Origin: Geoanaerobacter sp964528055
GTDB taxonomy: Bacteria; Desulfobacterota; Desulfuromonadia; Geobacterales; DSM-12255
Length of the DNA stretch: 64,000 nt
Assembly: GCA_964528055.1 (NCBI GenBank)
Contig: CAZGQM010000015.1
Coordinates: 1-64,000 of the forward strand
Reading direction: 5' to 3'
Below are positions 16,226 to 24,136 of the stretch, in pieces. Position 1 is the stretch's first letter. Each line of letters opens with the position of its first letter. The notes below the pieces were generated by a model. The model had not been told where the DNA came from. It searched no databases and was given only the letters and a program-made list of their open reading frames with translations. The translations under genes and the position numbers were made by a program.

Positions 16226-16273
16226 AAATAGAACGACACCATACAGATTAACATTGTGAGTTAGCAAATAATA
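16226..16273. repeat. 48-bp direct repeat, copy 1
   Basis: This copy matches 16822-16869 at 44 of 48 positions, offset 596 bp, with the core ATTAACATTGTGAGTTAGC identical in both. The two copies bracket the Cys-rich protein gene at 16396. Confidence 0.85.
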
Positions 16274-16347
16274 GTTATGGTATCCCTCAATTACTTGCTC
16301 AATTACTTGCGATTATATCTCATAGCTTGACGCAGCAGATCCTCACG

Positions 16348-16370
16348 TTACAGTTGAGTACTAACTGTAA
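16348..16370. promoter_or_regulatory. perfect inverted repeat upstream of the Cys-rich protein gene
   Basis: TTACAGTT and AACTGTAA form an 8-bp perfect inverted repeat with a 7-base spacer, 26 bp before the start codon. It has no T-run and looks like a dimeric regulator operator. Confidence 0.45.
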
Positions 16371-16395
16371 ACTTTACTAGGTTAATGGAGGATGC

Positions 16396-16773
16396 ATGGC
16401 TAGTGAGGCCGCATTCAAAAAATGTCCCGGCTGCTTCACCAACTGGCAGACAAGGGAGGAATTCCTGAACGACACCTGCCTTGAACTGAATGGGTACAAG
16501 GCTGACTTCAAGGAACTGCAGTACGGCCTTTTCTTCTTTACCCACAAGGCGAATGACTGTTTTTCAACAATGGCCCTAGAAGTGAATTCATTCCGCGATC
16601 TTTATGACGGCCCCACATATCCGGATAGCAAGGCGTTGAGCGAGGAATGTCCCCGTTACTGCGTCGATGAAAAGCAGTTCAATCGCTGTGCTGCCATGTG
16701 TGAGTGCGCCTTCGTGCGCGAAATTCTGCAGATTATCCAGGAGAGGCACGGGACGACTGGTTCAGTTTCCTGA
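16396..16773 (+). CDS. Cys-rich cytoplasmic protein of unknown function
   Basis: This 125-residue protein is not recognised. It has CPGC at residues 10-13, an isolated Cys near 28, a Cys near 55, and a later cluster ECPRYC...NRCAAMCEC. Such spacing suggests metal or iron-sulfur binding. No signal peptide or membrane segment is seen. It has a good GGAGG ribosome-binding site. Nearly identical 48-bp repeats flank it, so it may have arrived as, or been duplicated within, a small mobile segment. Confidence 0.72.
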   Translation: MASEAAFKKCPGCFTNWQTREEFLNDTCLELNGYKADFKELQYGLFFFTHKANDCFSTMALEVNSFRDLYDGPTYPDSKALSEECPRYCVDEKQFNRCAAMCECAFVREILQIIQERHGTTGSVS

Positions 16774-16821
16774 GCGGGCGACCCCCTCGACCCTCTGGAA
16801 TTTAACGGAAATAGAGGACGG

Positions 16822-16869
16822 AAATAGAGGGTCACCATACTGATTAACATTGTGAGTTAGCAAATAATA
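16822..16869. repeat. 48-bp direct repeat, copy 2
   Basis: This is the second copy of the repeat at 16226-16273 (4 mismatches). Its right end abuts the open frame of a truncated PIN-domain gene, with a stop at 16868-16870 immediately before it. Confidence 0.85.
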
Positions 16870-16870
16870 A

Positions 16871-17005
16871 GTTGAAGATGCAGTGATCCACGAAGCAGCC
16901 AGCCAAGTCGGAGCTGAAGCCATTGTTACGCGCAATCAGAAGGACTTCAAAACCGGTGTACTCCTCGGAAGAGATGGCACATATAGAGGCCTCTCAGAGT
17001 TTTAA
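16871..17005 (+). pseudogene. C-terminal remnant of a PIN-domain (VapC-like) toxin
   Basis: The frame from 16871 to a TAA at 17003-17005 encodes 44 residues with the end of a PIN domain: DAVIHEAASQVGAEAIVTRN then KDF. The conserved acidic residue and TRN/DF pattern are those of PIN nucleases. There is no start codon, and the frame is cut on the left exactly at the end of the 48-bp repeat. The N-terminal two thirds and any antitoxin are missing. Confidence 0.65.
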
Positions 17006-17063
17006 CTAGCGAGAAGAGCCCCAACTCTGTAGGTACTGGATCGTTGCAGGGCAGCATCCTGCA

Positions 17064-17828
17064 CTAAACTCTCCCCATTTTCTTCAGATAGGCTCGGATT
17101 CTTTTGGCATTTGTTCCCACGTCGCTGATGCCGACCCGCGAGACGGATCTGACATCCAGGAGCGACCGGTTGCCTGCGGGGGCTATCCGGACCACGATAT
17201 CGTCCTTGAAGCCGAACCAGAAAGTGGTGTCTGTCGCCTCGATCCGGCCTTGAGCCGCATCTGCTGCTGCAATCTTCCACCCCATTTCATGCGCAACATC
17301 GACTGCCTTTGCAAAGGCTTGCTCCTGTGGGAGATCCATGACGAGAGTCTTTATCTCCGGATAGGCCTGTCGCTGCTTGGTTGCGATCTCTATGCCGCCG
17401 TATTCTGTTGGGTTTGGCGCGTTCTTTCGCAGAGGGGCTATGGCAACGAAGCCAGGAGGGCTTACGGTGTCTGTCGTAATGTCGTGGATGCGCGGCAGTG
17501 AGGATGCGGCATGTTTCCAGGTGAGCGGGACGGTAATCGACACAACCGAGATACAAGAGCCTGTAACGGCAAGCAAGACTCCGAGGAGCAGGCCTCTTTT
17601 GACCGATGTTACTGTTGCGGCCAGACTGAGGAGAAGGGCTGCCACTTCAAGGTAACCGCCGTACTTGAGTATGGCAAAGCCCGTGCGGAACTGCCAGAGG
17701 CCTAGTCGGGTGCCAAGCCCCGATGAAACCATTACGAAAAGTGCAATGCCGGCAAGCCCCAGAGCTGCAAATGAAAGGCTAAGACCCTTTTTGGCTGTCA
17801 TGCCGGGCGGTTGATTGTTACGTGCCAT
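17064..17828 (-). CDS. DUF1499 family membrane protein
   Basis: This 254-residue protein has three to four N-terminal membrane helices (~14-110) and a C-terminal DUF1499 domain (~150-250), recognisable by the segment RIEATDTTFWFGFKDDIVVRI and the closing DVRSVSRVGISDVGTNAKRIRAYL. The family is widespread, but its function is not established. It is a single gene on the minus strand between the accessory island and enolase. Confidence 0.83.
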   Translation of the reverse strand: MARNNQPPGMTAKKGLSLSFAALGLAGIALFVMVSSGLGTRLGLWQFRTGFAILKYGGYLEVAALLLSLAATVTSVKRGLLLGVLLAVTGSCISVVSITVPLTWKHAASSLPRIHDITTDTVSPPGFVAIAPLRKNAPNPTEYGGIEIATKQRQAYPEIKTLVMDLPQEQAFAKAVDVAHEMGWKIAAADAAQGRIEATDTTFWFGFKDDIVVRIAPAGNRSLLDVRSVSRVGISDVGTNAKRIRAYLKKMGRV

Positions 17829-18110
17829 TTCAGCAGCCCCCTGATTCGCTCACGTGATTGCCACCTGAAGTTGCCATGGTCTGTCTCCTCCTCCTTCTTC
17901 TTCTGTCCATCTCCTTTCCCTTATATTGTACTGCAGATCTTCCCATATGCCCACAATGCCTTCATCCGATGCAGCCTGGGTTATTGACTATACGGTCACA
18001 ACGGATGTTCTCGGAAATGTTCCTGAACTGGAAACCGTAGATGGCAAAGGTGGTGGCCAGAGGGGACAGTTACGCTCTCGTTGGTAATATCGAGGGAGCA
18101 GATTAATGGA
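17829..18110. other. intergenic stretch between DUF1499 gene and eno terminator
   Basis: About 280 bp hold no convincing gene. A 60-codon plus-strand frame (17858-18040) has no ribosome-binding site and no family features. The stretch presumably carries the DUF1499 promoter. Confidence 0.5.
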
Positions 18111-18144
18111 AAAGGGGTTAGATGATTGCATCTAACCCCTCTTT
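18111..18144 (-). terminator. rho-independent terminator of eno
   Basis: An 11-bp perfect stem, GGGGTTAGATG and CATCTAACCCC, closes on a four-base loop. On the minus strand it is followed by TTTTCC, and it begins 35 bp after the eno stop. AT-rich flanks on both sides could make it work in both directions. Confidence 0.88.
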
Positions 18145-18173
18145 ATTACAAATATCCTGTGGGTGGAGTGCTA

Positions 18174-19460
18174 TTATTTCAGATTGTAGAAGACCTCCTT
18201 GCCGCGAAACTGGGCAACGGTGTCCAGTTCGTCCTCTATCCGGAGGAGCTGGTTGTACTTGGCAACCCGGTCGGTACGGCAGAGGGAACCGGTTTTGATC
18301 TGTCCGGCATTGACTGCAACCGACAGGTCGGCAAGGGTGGTGTCTTCGGTCTCGCCTGAGCGATGTGAGATTACTGTTGTGTATCCGGCACGCTTGGCCA
18401 TCTCGATGGCGTCAAGGGTTTCGGTCAGCGTGCCGATCTGGTTCAGTTTTACCAAGATCGAATTGGCGATCCCCTTCTGGATTCCCTCCTTCAGGATCTT
18501 CGGGTTGGTTACGAAGAGGTCGTCACCGACGATCTGAATCCGTTTGCCGAGTCTGTCAGTCAGGAGCTTCCAGCCATCCCAGTCGTTCTCGGCCATGCCG
18601 TCCTCGATGGAGATGATCGGGTACTTGTTCACCAGGTTTTCGTAAAAATCTACCATCTGGGCAGCCGTTTTCTTCGGCTCTGCCTCGTTCTCAAGGGTGT
18701 ATACCCCATCCTTGAAAAGCTCGGAAGAGGCGACATCCAGGGCGAGCAGTACCTCTTCCCCCGGTTTGAAGCCGGCCTTGACGATGGCCTCCATGATGAC
18801 TTCCAACGCCTCCTCATTGGATTTGAGGTTCGGTGCGAAGCCCCCTTCGTCACCTACGGCGGTGTTGCAGCCTTTGGCCTTCAGGACACCTTTAAGGGCA
18901 TGGAAAATCTCCGCCCCCATCCTGAGAGCCTCCTTGAAGCTCTTGGCGCCTGCCGGCATGATCATGAATTCCTGGATGTCCACGTTGTTGTCTGCGTGGG
19001 CACCGCCGTTGATTATATTCATCATCGGCAGTGGGAGTTCCTTGGCATTGCAGCCGCCGATGTACTGGTAAAGCGGCAGTCCGACCTCTTCTGCGGCGGC
19101 TTTGGCGACTGCGAGCGAGACCCCCAGGATGGCATTGGCCCCCAGGTTGCTCTTGTATTCGGTGCCGTCCAGTTCCAGCATCTTCCGATCTATTCCAACC
19201 TGATCAGTGGCTTCCATGCCGATGATCTGATCGGCTATCTGTGTGTTGACGTTGTCAACTGCCTTCTGGACACCCTTGCCGAGATAACGGCTCTTGTCGC
19301 CGTCCCGAAGTTCCAGCGCCTCGCGCTCGCCGGTAGAAGCGCCTGACGGAACTGCTGCACGCCCCATGACGCCCGAATCAAGGAATACCTCGACCTCCAG
19401 GGTAGGATTGCCTCGCGAATCAAGGATTTCTCTGGCATAGACATCGGTGATCTGACTCAT
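18174..19460 (-). CDS. eno: enolase
   Basis: Phosphopyruvate hydratase interconverts 2-phosphoglycerate and phosphoenolpyruvate in glycolysis and gluconeogenesis. The 428-residue protein starts MSQITDVYAREILDSRGNPT and contains the substrate loop SGASTG, the Mg ligand region LLALDVASSE, SIEDGMAENDW and VGDDLFVTN, and the catalytic SHRSGETEDTTIADL-type segment. I chose the ATG at 19460, which has AGGGGGAG three bases upstream; a TTG at 19475 would overlap that ribosome-binding site. It is monocistronic with its own terminator. Confidence 0.97.
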   Translation of the reverse strand: MSQITDVYAREILDSRGNPTLEVEVFLDSGVMGRAAVPSGASTGEREALELRDGDKSRYLGKGVQKAVDNVNTQIADQIIGMEATDQVGIDRKMLELDGTEYKSNLGANAILGVSLAVAKAAAEEVGLPLYQYIGGCNAKELPLPMMNIINGGAHADNNVDIQEFMIMPAGAKSFKEALRMGAEIFHALKGVLKAKGCNTAVGDEGGFAPNLKSNEEALEVIMEAIVKAGFKPGEEVLLALDVASSELFKDGVYTLENEAEPKKTAAQMVDFYENLVNKYPIISIEDGMAENDWDGWKLLTDRLGKRIQIVGDDLFVTNPKILKEGIQKGIANSILVKLNQIGTLTETLDAIEMAKRAGYTTVISHRSGETEDTTLADLSVAVNAGQIKTGSLCRTDRVAKYNQLLRIEDELDTVAQFRGKEVFYNLK

Positions 19461-19713
19461 GAACTCCCCCTTCAAAGTGGAAAAAAATTGAGAGCGGGCA
19501 TATTCTACCCGCCGATTAAAGCTCTTTTATAGCACATATAGTTGAAAAGTCCACCGTTGGTTGACTCCGGAGGGTTAACCATGATTACAGGCCCTTACTG
19601 CCGGCAACTCCTTTTTCCGTTGTCTTGATCCCTATAAGTGATATAGTTGGCCATTGTGTCGGAACATTGTCGTACGTTCTGTTATTGGTAAAATTATCAG
19701 GCATAGGATCTGA

Positions 19714-22116
19714 ATGTCCGCAGACGACTCAGAAAAATCAATAAAGCACAGAAATCCACTGCTGCTTATTGGAGAACGTTTTATCAATTCGATGCTGGAG
19801 CGGTTTTCCGCCCCGCATCAGGTCCAGCGCAACCGGACCGTCTTGCTTCTCTGCATATCATTCCTGCTGACTTTACTCCTTCTGCCAGGCCAACAGTTTG
19901 CAGATCCCCGCTACAAGGTAGGCGACATTGCCAGCTCGGACATTCGTGCCACTCAGGATTATCTCCTTGAGGACAGTCGCCTGACAGAGAAGAAACGAAC
20001 GGAAGCCGAGGCTTCTGTACCGTATGTCTATGATTTTAATGCTACTGCGGGCCAGGAAGTGACAAGACGATTTGAGATGGCTCTTTCTAAGGCAGCAGCG
20101 GCCCGTTCATCGGACCGTCAGGCTGACAAGACCGACCTCCGAAAAGGACTTAACGATGCCTTGGGTTTGAAACTGACGGATACGGAATTTCTTGCACTCC
20201 TCAATGTCAAATCCGACCGTTCGTTGCTGGCCGAGATCAATCGCCTGACCGGGGTAGTATATGCAAACAGGATTGTCGCTGATGCACGTATGTTCAGCAC
20301 TGACCTGGCTCACGGGGTGGTGTTGCAGGACTCAAGAACCTGTGAGTCGATGGGGGCACTCGAACATTCGTTTAAGGCACTCGATACTGCCAAGGCTCGG
20401 GAAATACTGAGGGAGATGCGAATCTCCGGCGGTCTGGATCCCCATGATCAAGCTGTCATTAAAGGTATCCTGGACAGATCACTCATACCGAACCTCATCT
20501 TCAACCGGAATGCATCGGAGGAGAAGAGGCATCTGGCCAGCAGTGCAGTCAGCCCTGTCCTGTACCAGCTGAAACGCGGGGAGATGATCGTTCGTTCAGG
20601 TGAAAAGTTAAGTGAGGAGCAGGTTCGCAGGCTGGATCAGATTTTCGCCGGTAAGAACGCAATCCTAAGGTTTTTTACGGGAGTCGGAGTTTTCTGTCTT
20701 GTCCTTATCCTCTTTTATTTCCCCTACAGATTTGCCCGGAAGAACATCAGAAAATTCTCTCCCGGGAACAAAGACCTTGTCCTGATTTCCCTTATCACCC
20801 TTTTCAGTTTCGCGCTGTTAAGGACTGGGTTGATGATCTCCACTGCCATGGAGGGGCTTCTCTCGTCCATCAACTCTTCGAGTTTCTACTATCTGTTCCC
20901 CTTTGCTCTTGCACCGATGCTGGTCAGGATCATACTGAATTCCGAGGTCGCACTGGTCTATTGTGCCGTCTGCGCCCCCCTTGCCGGCATCATGTTCGAC
21001 GGCAGCATCACTATCGTGATCTACGCTCTGATGGGGGGGGTGGTTGGCGCCCATGGAGTCCGGCACTGCAAGGACCGCGGTGTCATATATACGGCCGGAC
21101 TGAAGGTAAGTGTGGTAAACGTGGCCATGGCGGTCTCCTTCCAGATACTGAATGGCAACCTCTTCTCAGTGCAGACCCTTTACTGCGCAGCCTTTGCTCT
21201 TATCGGCGGGGTAGTGACCTCGATGATAGTCACCGGGATTATCCCCCCGATTGAGAACATCTTTCAGTACACCACAGACATGAAACTCCTTGAGTACTCA
21301 AACCTTAATGCTCCTCTTCTGCACGAACTGATGGTAAGGGCTCCAGGGACATATCACCACAGCGTGCTTGTGGGTAATCTTGTGGAGGCAGCGGCAGAGG
21401 CTATTCACGCAAATCCTCTCCTTGCCCGGGTGGCAGCCTACTATCATGACATAGGCAAGGTATCCAAGCCTCTCTATTTCATAGAAAACGTAAAGGGTGG
21501 CGATAACCGGCATGACAAGCTCTCGCCGAACATGAGTGCCCTTATTCTTATCGCACACGTAAAGGAGGGGGTGGAGCTTGCACGTGAGTACCGTCTCGGC
21601 CAGCCAATTATCGATATCATCCGCCAGTCCCACGGCACCGGCCTGATCTCGTTCTTCTTTCAGAAGGCCAAAACCCAAGCTGCCGATCCGATGACAGTCA
21701 ACGATCAGGATTTCCGCTACCCGGGGCCCAAACCTCAGACACGCGAAGCCGGCCTGGTTCTTCTGGCAGATGCTGTAGAGGCTGCCAGCCGGACTCTTTC
21801 AGATCCGACGCCTGCGAGGATTCAGGGGTTGGTGCAGAAGATCATAAACAATATCTTCATAGATGGTCAGCTTGATGAATGCGAACTGACCTTGAAAAAC
21901 CTGCACGAGATCGCCAAAAGCTTCAACCGCGTGCTGAACGGTATCTATCACCATAGGATCGATTACCCGGAGCCTGCCTACAAGGATAAGACCGGCATTG
22001 GGAGGAAGCCTGTTGAACATAGCAATAATGAACCGCCAGCGTCGTCACCGGATAGCGACGAGCATGCTCAGAAAAGTAGCGGAGAGGGTCTTAAGCGACT
22101 TGGGAGAGGACGATAG
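19714..22116 (+). CDS. 7TM-HD phosphohydrolase (PgpH/YqfF-type, probable c-di-AMP phosphodiesterase)
   Basis: This 800-residue membrane protein has an N-terminal helix (~45-62), a large extracytoplasmic 7TMR-HDED domain, seven membrane helices (~315-505) and a cytoplasmic HD domain. HD-domain residues are seen in TYHHSVLVGNL, YYHDIGK and SHGTGLISFFF, so the metal site is intact. Members of this family hydrolyse cyclic di-AMP. The C-terminus overlaps the start of ybeY by about 100 bp in another frame, an arrangement common for this pair. The start ATG has TAGGA upstream. Confidence 0.88.
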   Translation: MSADDSEKSIKHRNPLLLIGERFINSMLERFSAPHQVQRNRTVLLLCISFLLTLLLLPGQQFADPRYKVGDIASSDIRATQDYLLEDSRLTEKKRTEAEASVPYVYDFNATAGQEVTRRFEMALSKAAAARSSDRQADKTDLRKGLNDALGLKLTDTEFLALLNVKSDRSLLAEINRLTGVVYANRIVADARMFSTDLAHGVVLQDSRTCESMGALEHSFKALDTAKAREILREMRISGGLDPHDQAVIKGILDRSLIPNLIFNRNASEEKRHLASSAVSPVLYQLKRGEMIVRSGEKLSEEQVRRLDQIFAGKNAILRFFTGVGVFCLVLILFYFPYRFARKNIRKFSPGNKDLVLISLITLFSFALLRTGLMISTAMEGLLSSINSSSFYYLFPFALAPMLVRIILNSEVALVYCAVCAPLAGIMFDGSITIVIYALMGGVVGAHGVRHCKDRGVIYTAGLKVSVVNVAMAVSFQILNGNLFSVQTLYCAAFALIGGVVTSMIVTGIIPPIENIFQYTTDMKLLEYSNLNAPLLHELMVRAPGTYHHSVLVGNLVEAAAEAIHANPLLARVAAYYHDIGKVSKPLYFIENVKGGDNRHDKLSPNMSALILIAHVKEGVELAREYRLGQPIIDIIRQSHGTGLISFFFQKAKTQAADPMTVNDQDFRYPGPKPQTREAGLVLLADAVEAASRTLSDPTPARIQGLVQKIINNIFIDGQLDECELTLKNLHEIAKSFNRVLNGIYHHRIDYPEPAYKDKTGIGRKPVEHSNNEPPASSPDSDEHAQKSSGEGLKRLGRGR

Positions 22117-22465
22117 CGAGCTCTCTATCTCCATCGTGGGGGACCGCTCCATCCGCAGGATCAACCGAGAGTATCTGCAAAAAGACAGGTCAACCAATGT
22201 GATATCCTTTTCCCTGCAGGAGGGTGAATTTGGAGGGGTCAATCCCTCTGCTCTGGGGGATGTGGTAATTTCTGCCGACACTGCAGCGCGAGAAGCTGAA
22301 GAAGGAGATATCACCTTTGAGGAGAGGCTCTACTTCCTGCTATTGCACGGTATCCTGCATCTGACAGGTTACGATCATGAGCGGAGCGGTGAGATTGAGG
22401 CCCATAGGATGGAGGTGAAAGAGCAGGAGATTTTCGGGATTCTGAAACAGGAAGGGTTGTTGTAG
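22013..22465 (+). CDS. ybeY: endoribonuclease YbeY
   Basis: This metal-dependent endoribonuclease acts in 16S rRNA maturation and ribosome quality control. The zinc site HGILHLTGYDH is intact, and the core NVISFSLQEGE and LGDVVIS motifs are normal. I prefer the TTG at 22013, with GGAGGA six bases upstream, giving 150 residues beginning MLNIAIMNRQ. The gene overlaps the end of the HD protein gene. Its TAG stop lies in the first bases of a palindromic repeat element. Confidence 0.92.
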   Translation: MNIAIMNRQRRHRIATSMLRKVAERVLSDLGEDDSELSISIVGDRSIRRINREYLQKDRSTNVISFSLQEGEFGGVNPSALGDVVISADTAAREAEEGDITFEERLYFLLLHGILHLTGYDHERSGEIEAHRMEVKEQEIFGILKQEGLL

Positions 22466-22520
22466 GGGCGTCGTTTGATGCGCCCAATCATGCGAGGGCC
22501 CAGCAAGCGGCGCCCCAACG
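22461..22520. repeat. REP-like palindromic element, copy A
   Basis: The ~58-bp element starts GTAGGGGCG and ends CGGCGCCCC. The outer arms GGGGCGTCGTTTG and CAAGCGGCGCCCC pair over 13 positions if G-U pairs are allowed. It resembles the element at 51949-52006, which also begins GTAGGGGC. The ybeY stop codon TAG is formed by its first bases. Confidence 0.65.
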
Positions 22521-22530
22521 AGGATTTCAT

Positions 22531-23238
22531 CTGAAGCCGACCAGATTCATCGACTCACTCAACTGTGCCATCGAAGGGATAATCCACACGGCCCGGACCC
22601 AGAAGCACATGCGTCGACATTTCCTTGCGGCCCTTTTTATTTTCCCCTTGATACTGGTCCTGCGGGTGACAGAGGTAGAATTCATCCTGATTGTCCTCTC
22701 CATCTCTTTTGTCCTCTTTGCCGAACTTATGAACACTGCGGTAGAGGTGGTAGTGGACATGGTCTCTCCTGACTACCACCCTTTGGCAAAGATAGCAAAG
22801 GATGTAGCTGCCGGCGCTGTGCTGATGGCTGCCATTGGCGCGATGGTCATGGGATACCTGGTCCTGAACAAGTATATTTTCCCTGTTTACAAGGAGGCAC
22901 TTGGCGTGGTAGGAAACCCTTCCGAGATGGGAACTCTGGTCTCTCTGCTGGTTGTGGTTATCGTGGTGGTGATCCTTAAGGCAGTTTCCGGAAAGGGTAC
23001 GCCACTGGAGGGGGGGCTTCCGAGCGGTCATGCGGCAGTGGCCTTCTCTATTGCCACTATTGTCTCACTATCCACTCAAGATCCCCTCATTTCGCTCCTG
23101 ACCATATCAATGGCCTTGATGGTATCCCATTCTCGCCTGTTGCTGCATATCCACTCGCTTCGTGAGGTTGTCCTCGGTGCTGCGACCGGGGTACTCCTAA
23201 CTCTTGTTATCATGTTTCTGTTTCGTTATTATCACTGA
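22531..23238 (+). CDS. diacylglycerol kinase (DgkA) fused to a PAP2 phosphatase domain
   Basis: The N-terminal half is a small membrane DgkA-type kinase (FAELMNTAVEVVVD is the catalytic segment). The C-terminal half is a PAP2-type lipid phosphatase with PSGHAAVAFS and SHSRLLLHIHSLREVVLGA. The protein would act in phospholipid or undecaprenyl lipid recycling. Family similarity (LKPTRFIDSLNCAIEGI) continues upstream of the first ATG (22609) to a CTG at 22531, which has GAGGA six bases upstream; no ATG, GTG or TTG is in frame between ybeY and this point. I therefore take CTG as the probable start, giving 235 residues. Confidence 0.85.
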   Translation: MKPTRFIDSLNCAIEGIIHTARTQKHMRRHFLAALFIFPLILVLRVTEVEFILIVLSISFVLFAELMNTAVEVVVDMVSPDYHPLAKIAKDVAAGAVLMAAIGAMVMGYLVLNKYIFPVYKEALGVVGNPSEMGTLVSLLVVVIVVVILKAVSGKGTPLEGGLPSGHAAVAFSIATIVSLSTQDPLISLLTISMALMVSHSRLLLHIHSLREVVLGAATGVLLTLVIMFLFRYYH

Positions 23239-23281
23239 GCCGACGTAAGTCGGAGTTTCGTAGTACTGGAGGATTCCATTT

Positions 23282-24130
23282 TTGGACGAAGGCGGCAGTA
23301 GGAGAAAATCAGGGTTGTGGGGAGTGGTAAACCGCTTTCTGTCGGGTCGGCGCAAGGTTACCGAGGAAGAGATACAGGACCTGATGGACGCCGGTGAAGA
23401 AGAAGGGATCATCAACGAGGAAGAAAATGCGATGATCCGTTCCATATTTGCCCTGGGCGATACGGTGGTACGGGAGGTCATGGTGCCGCGTACCGACATG
23501 GCATGCATACCTATTGATGCGTCGATCCGGGAGGCCCTGGATACCATCATTGCCTGCGGTCATTCGCGTATCCCTGTCTATGACGGTACGATGGATAATA
23601 TTGTGGGATTGCTTTATGCCAAGGACCTTCTGAAATACTGGGGGATTGATGAGGCGGATGTTTCTCTATGCTCTATTACCCGACCAACCATGTTTATCCC
23701 CGAATCCAAGAATCTGGAAGAGATGCTGCAGGAGTTTCGCAAGAAGAGGATACACCTGGCAATAGTAGTCGACGAGTATGGCGGAACAGCTGGGCTTCTG
23801 ACCATTGAGGACCTGCTGGAGCAGATCGTCGGCGACATTCAGGATGAATATGACAGTGAGGAGGAGTGGCTTGTTCAGGACCCTGACGGTTCTGCGACCA
23901 TGGATGCACGCCTCCCCATCGAGGAACTGGAATCGCATTTCGGCATCAGGATTGAACACGACAAGTTCGATACAATGGGAGGACTTGTCTTTCACATTAT
24001 CGGACGTATTCCCTCTGCCGGTGAGGTGGTGATGGCTGAAAAAATGCAGATTACCGTGCTTGAGGCGGACGAACGTCGAGTTGTCAGGCTCAGGGTTGAA
24101 ATCCTTCCGGACAGTGGCAGCGAGGGGTAA
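23282..24130 (+). CDS. CorC/HlyC-type CBS-domain protein
   Basis: This 282-residue cytoplasmic protein has two CBS domains (~65-185; MVPRTDMACIPIDASI and RKKRIHLAIVVDEYGGTAGLLT) and a C-terminal transporter-associated domain (~200-280; ESHFGI, DTMGGLVFHIIGRIPSAGE). Such proteins are linked to Mg/Co efflux and, in the ybeY-corC-lnt order seen here, to envelope maintenance. Translation starts at TTG 23282 with GGAGG nine bases upstream. The gene ends six bases before lnt. Confidence 0.9.
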   Translation: MDEGGSRRKSGLWGVVNRFLSGRRKVTEEEIQDLMDAGEEEGIINEEENAMIRSIFALGDTVVREVMVPRTDMACIPIDASIREALDTIIACGHSRIPVYDGTMDNIVGLLYAKDLLKYWGIDEADVSLCSITRPTMFIPESKNLEEMLQEFRKKRIHLAIVVDEYGGTAGLLTIEDLLEQIVGDIQDEYDSEEEWLVQDPDGSATMDARLPIEELESHFGIRIEHDKFDTMGGLVFHIIGRIPSAGEVVMAEKMQITVLEADERRVVRLRVEILPDSGSEG

Positions 24131-24136
24131 CGGCCC

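Noticed and set aside
16250..16265. lac-operator-like sequence ATTGTGAG in the repeat
   Set aside because: The match is short and one-sided; no LacI-type regulator is nearby.
16226..16273. The 48-bp repeat as an attC site
   Set aside because: It has TAAC and GTTA arms but no proper RYYYAAC or GTTRRRY core; GTTAGCA breaks the consensus.
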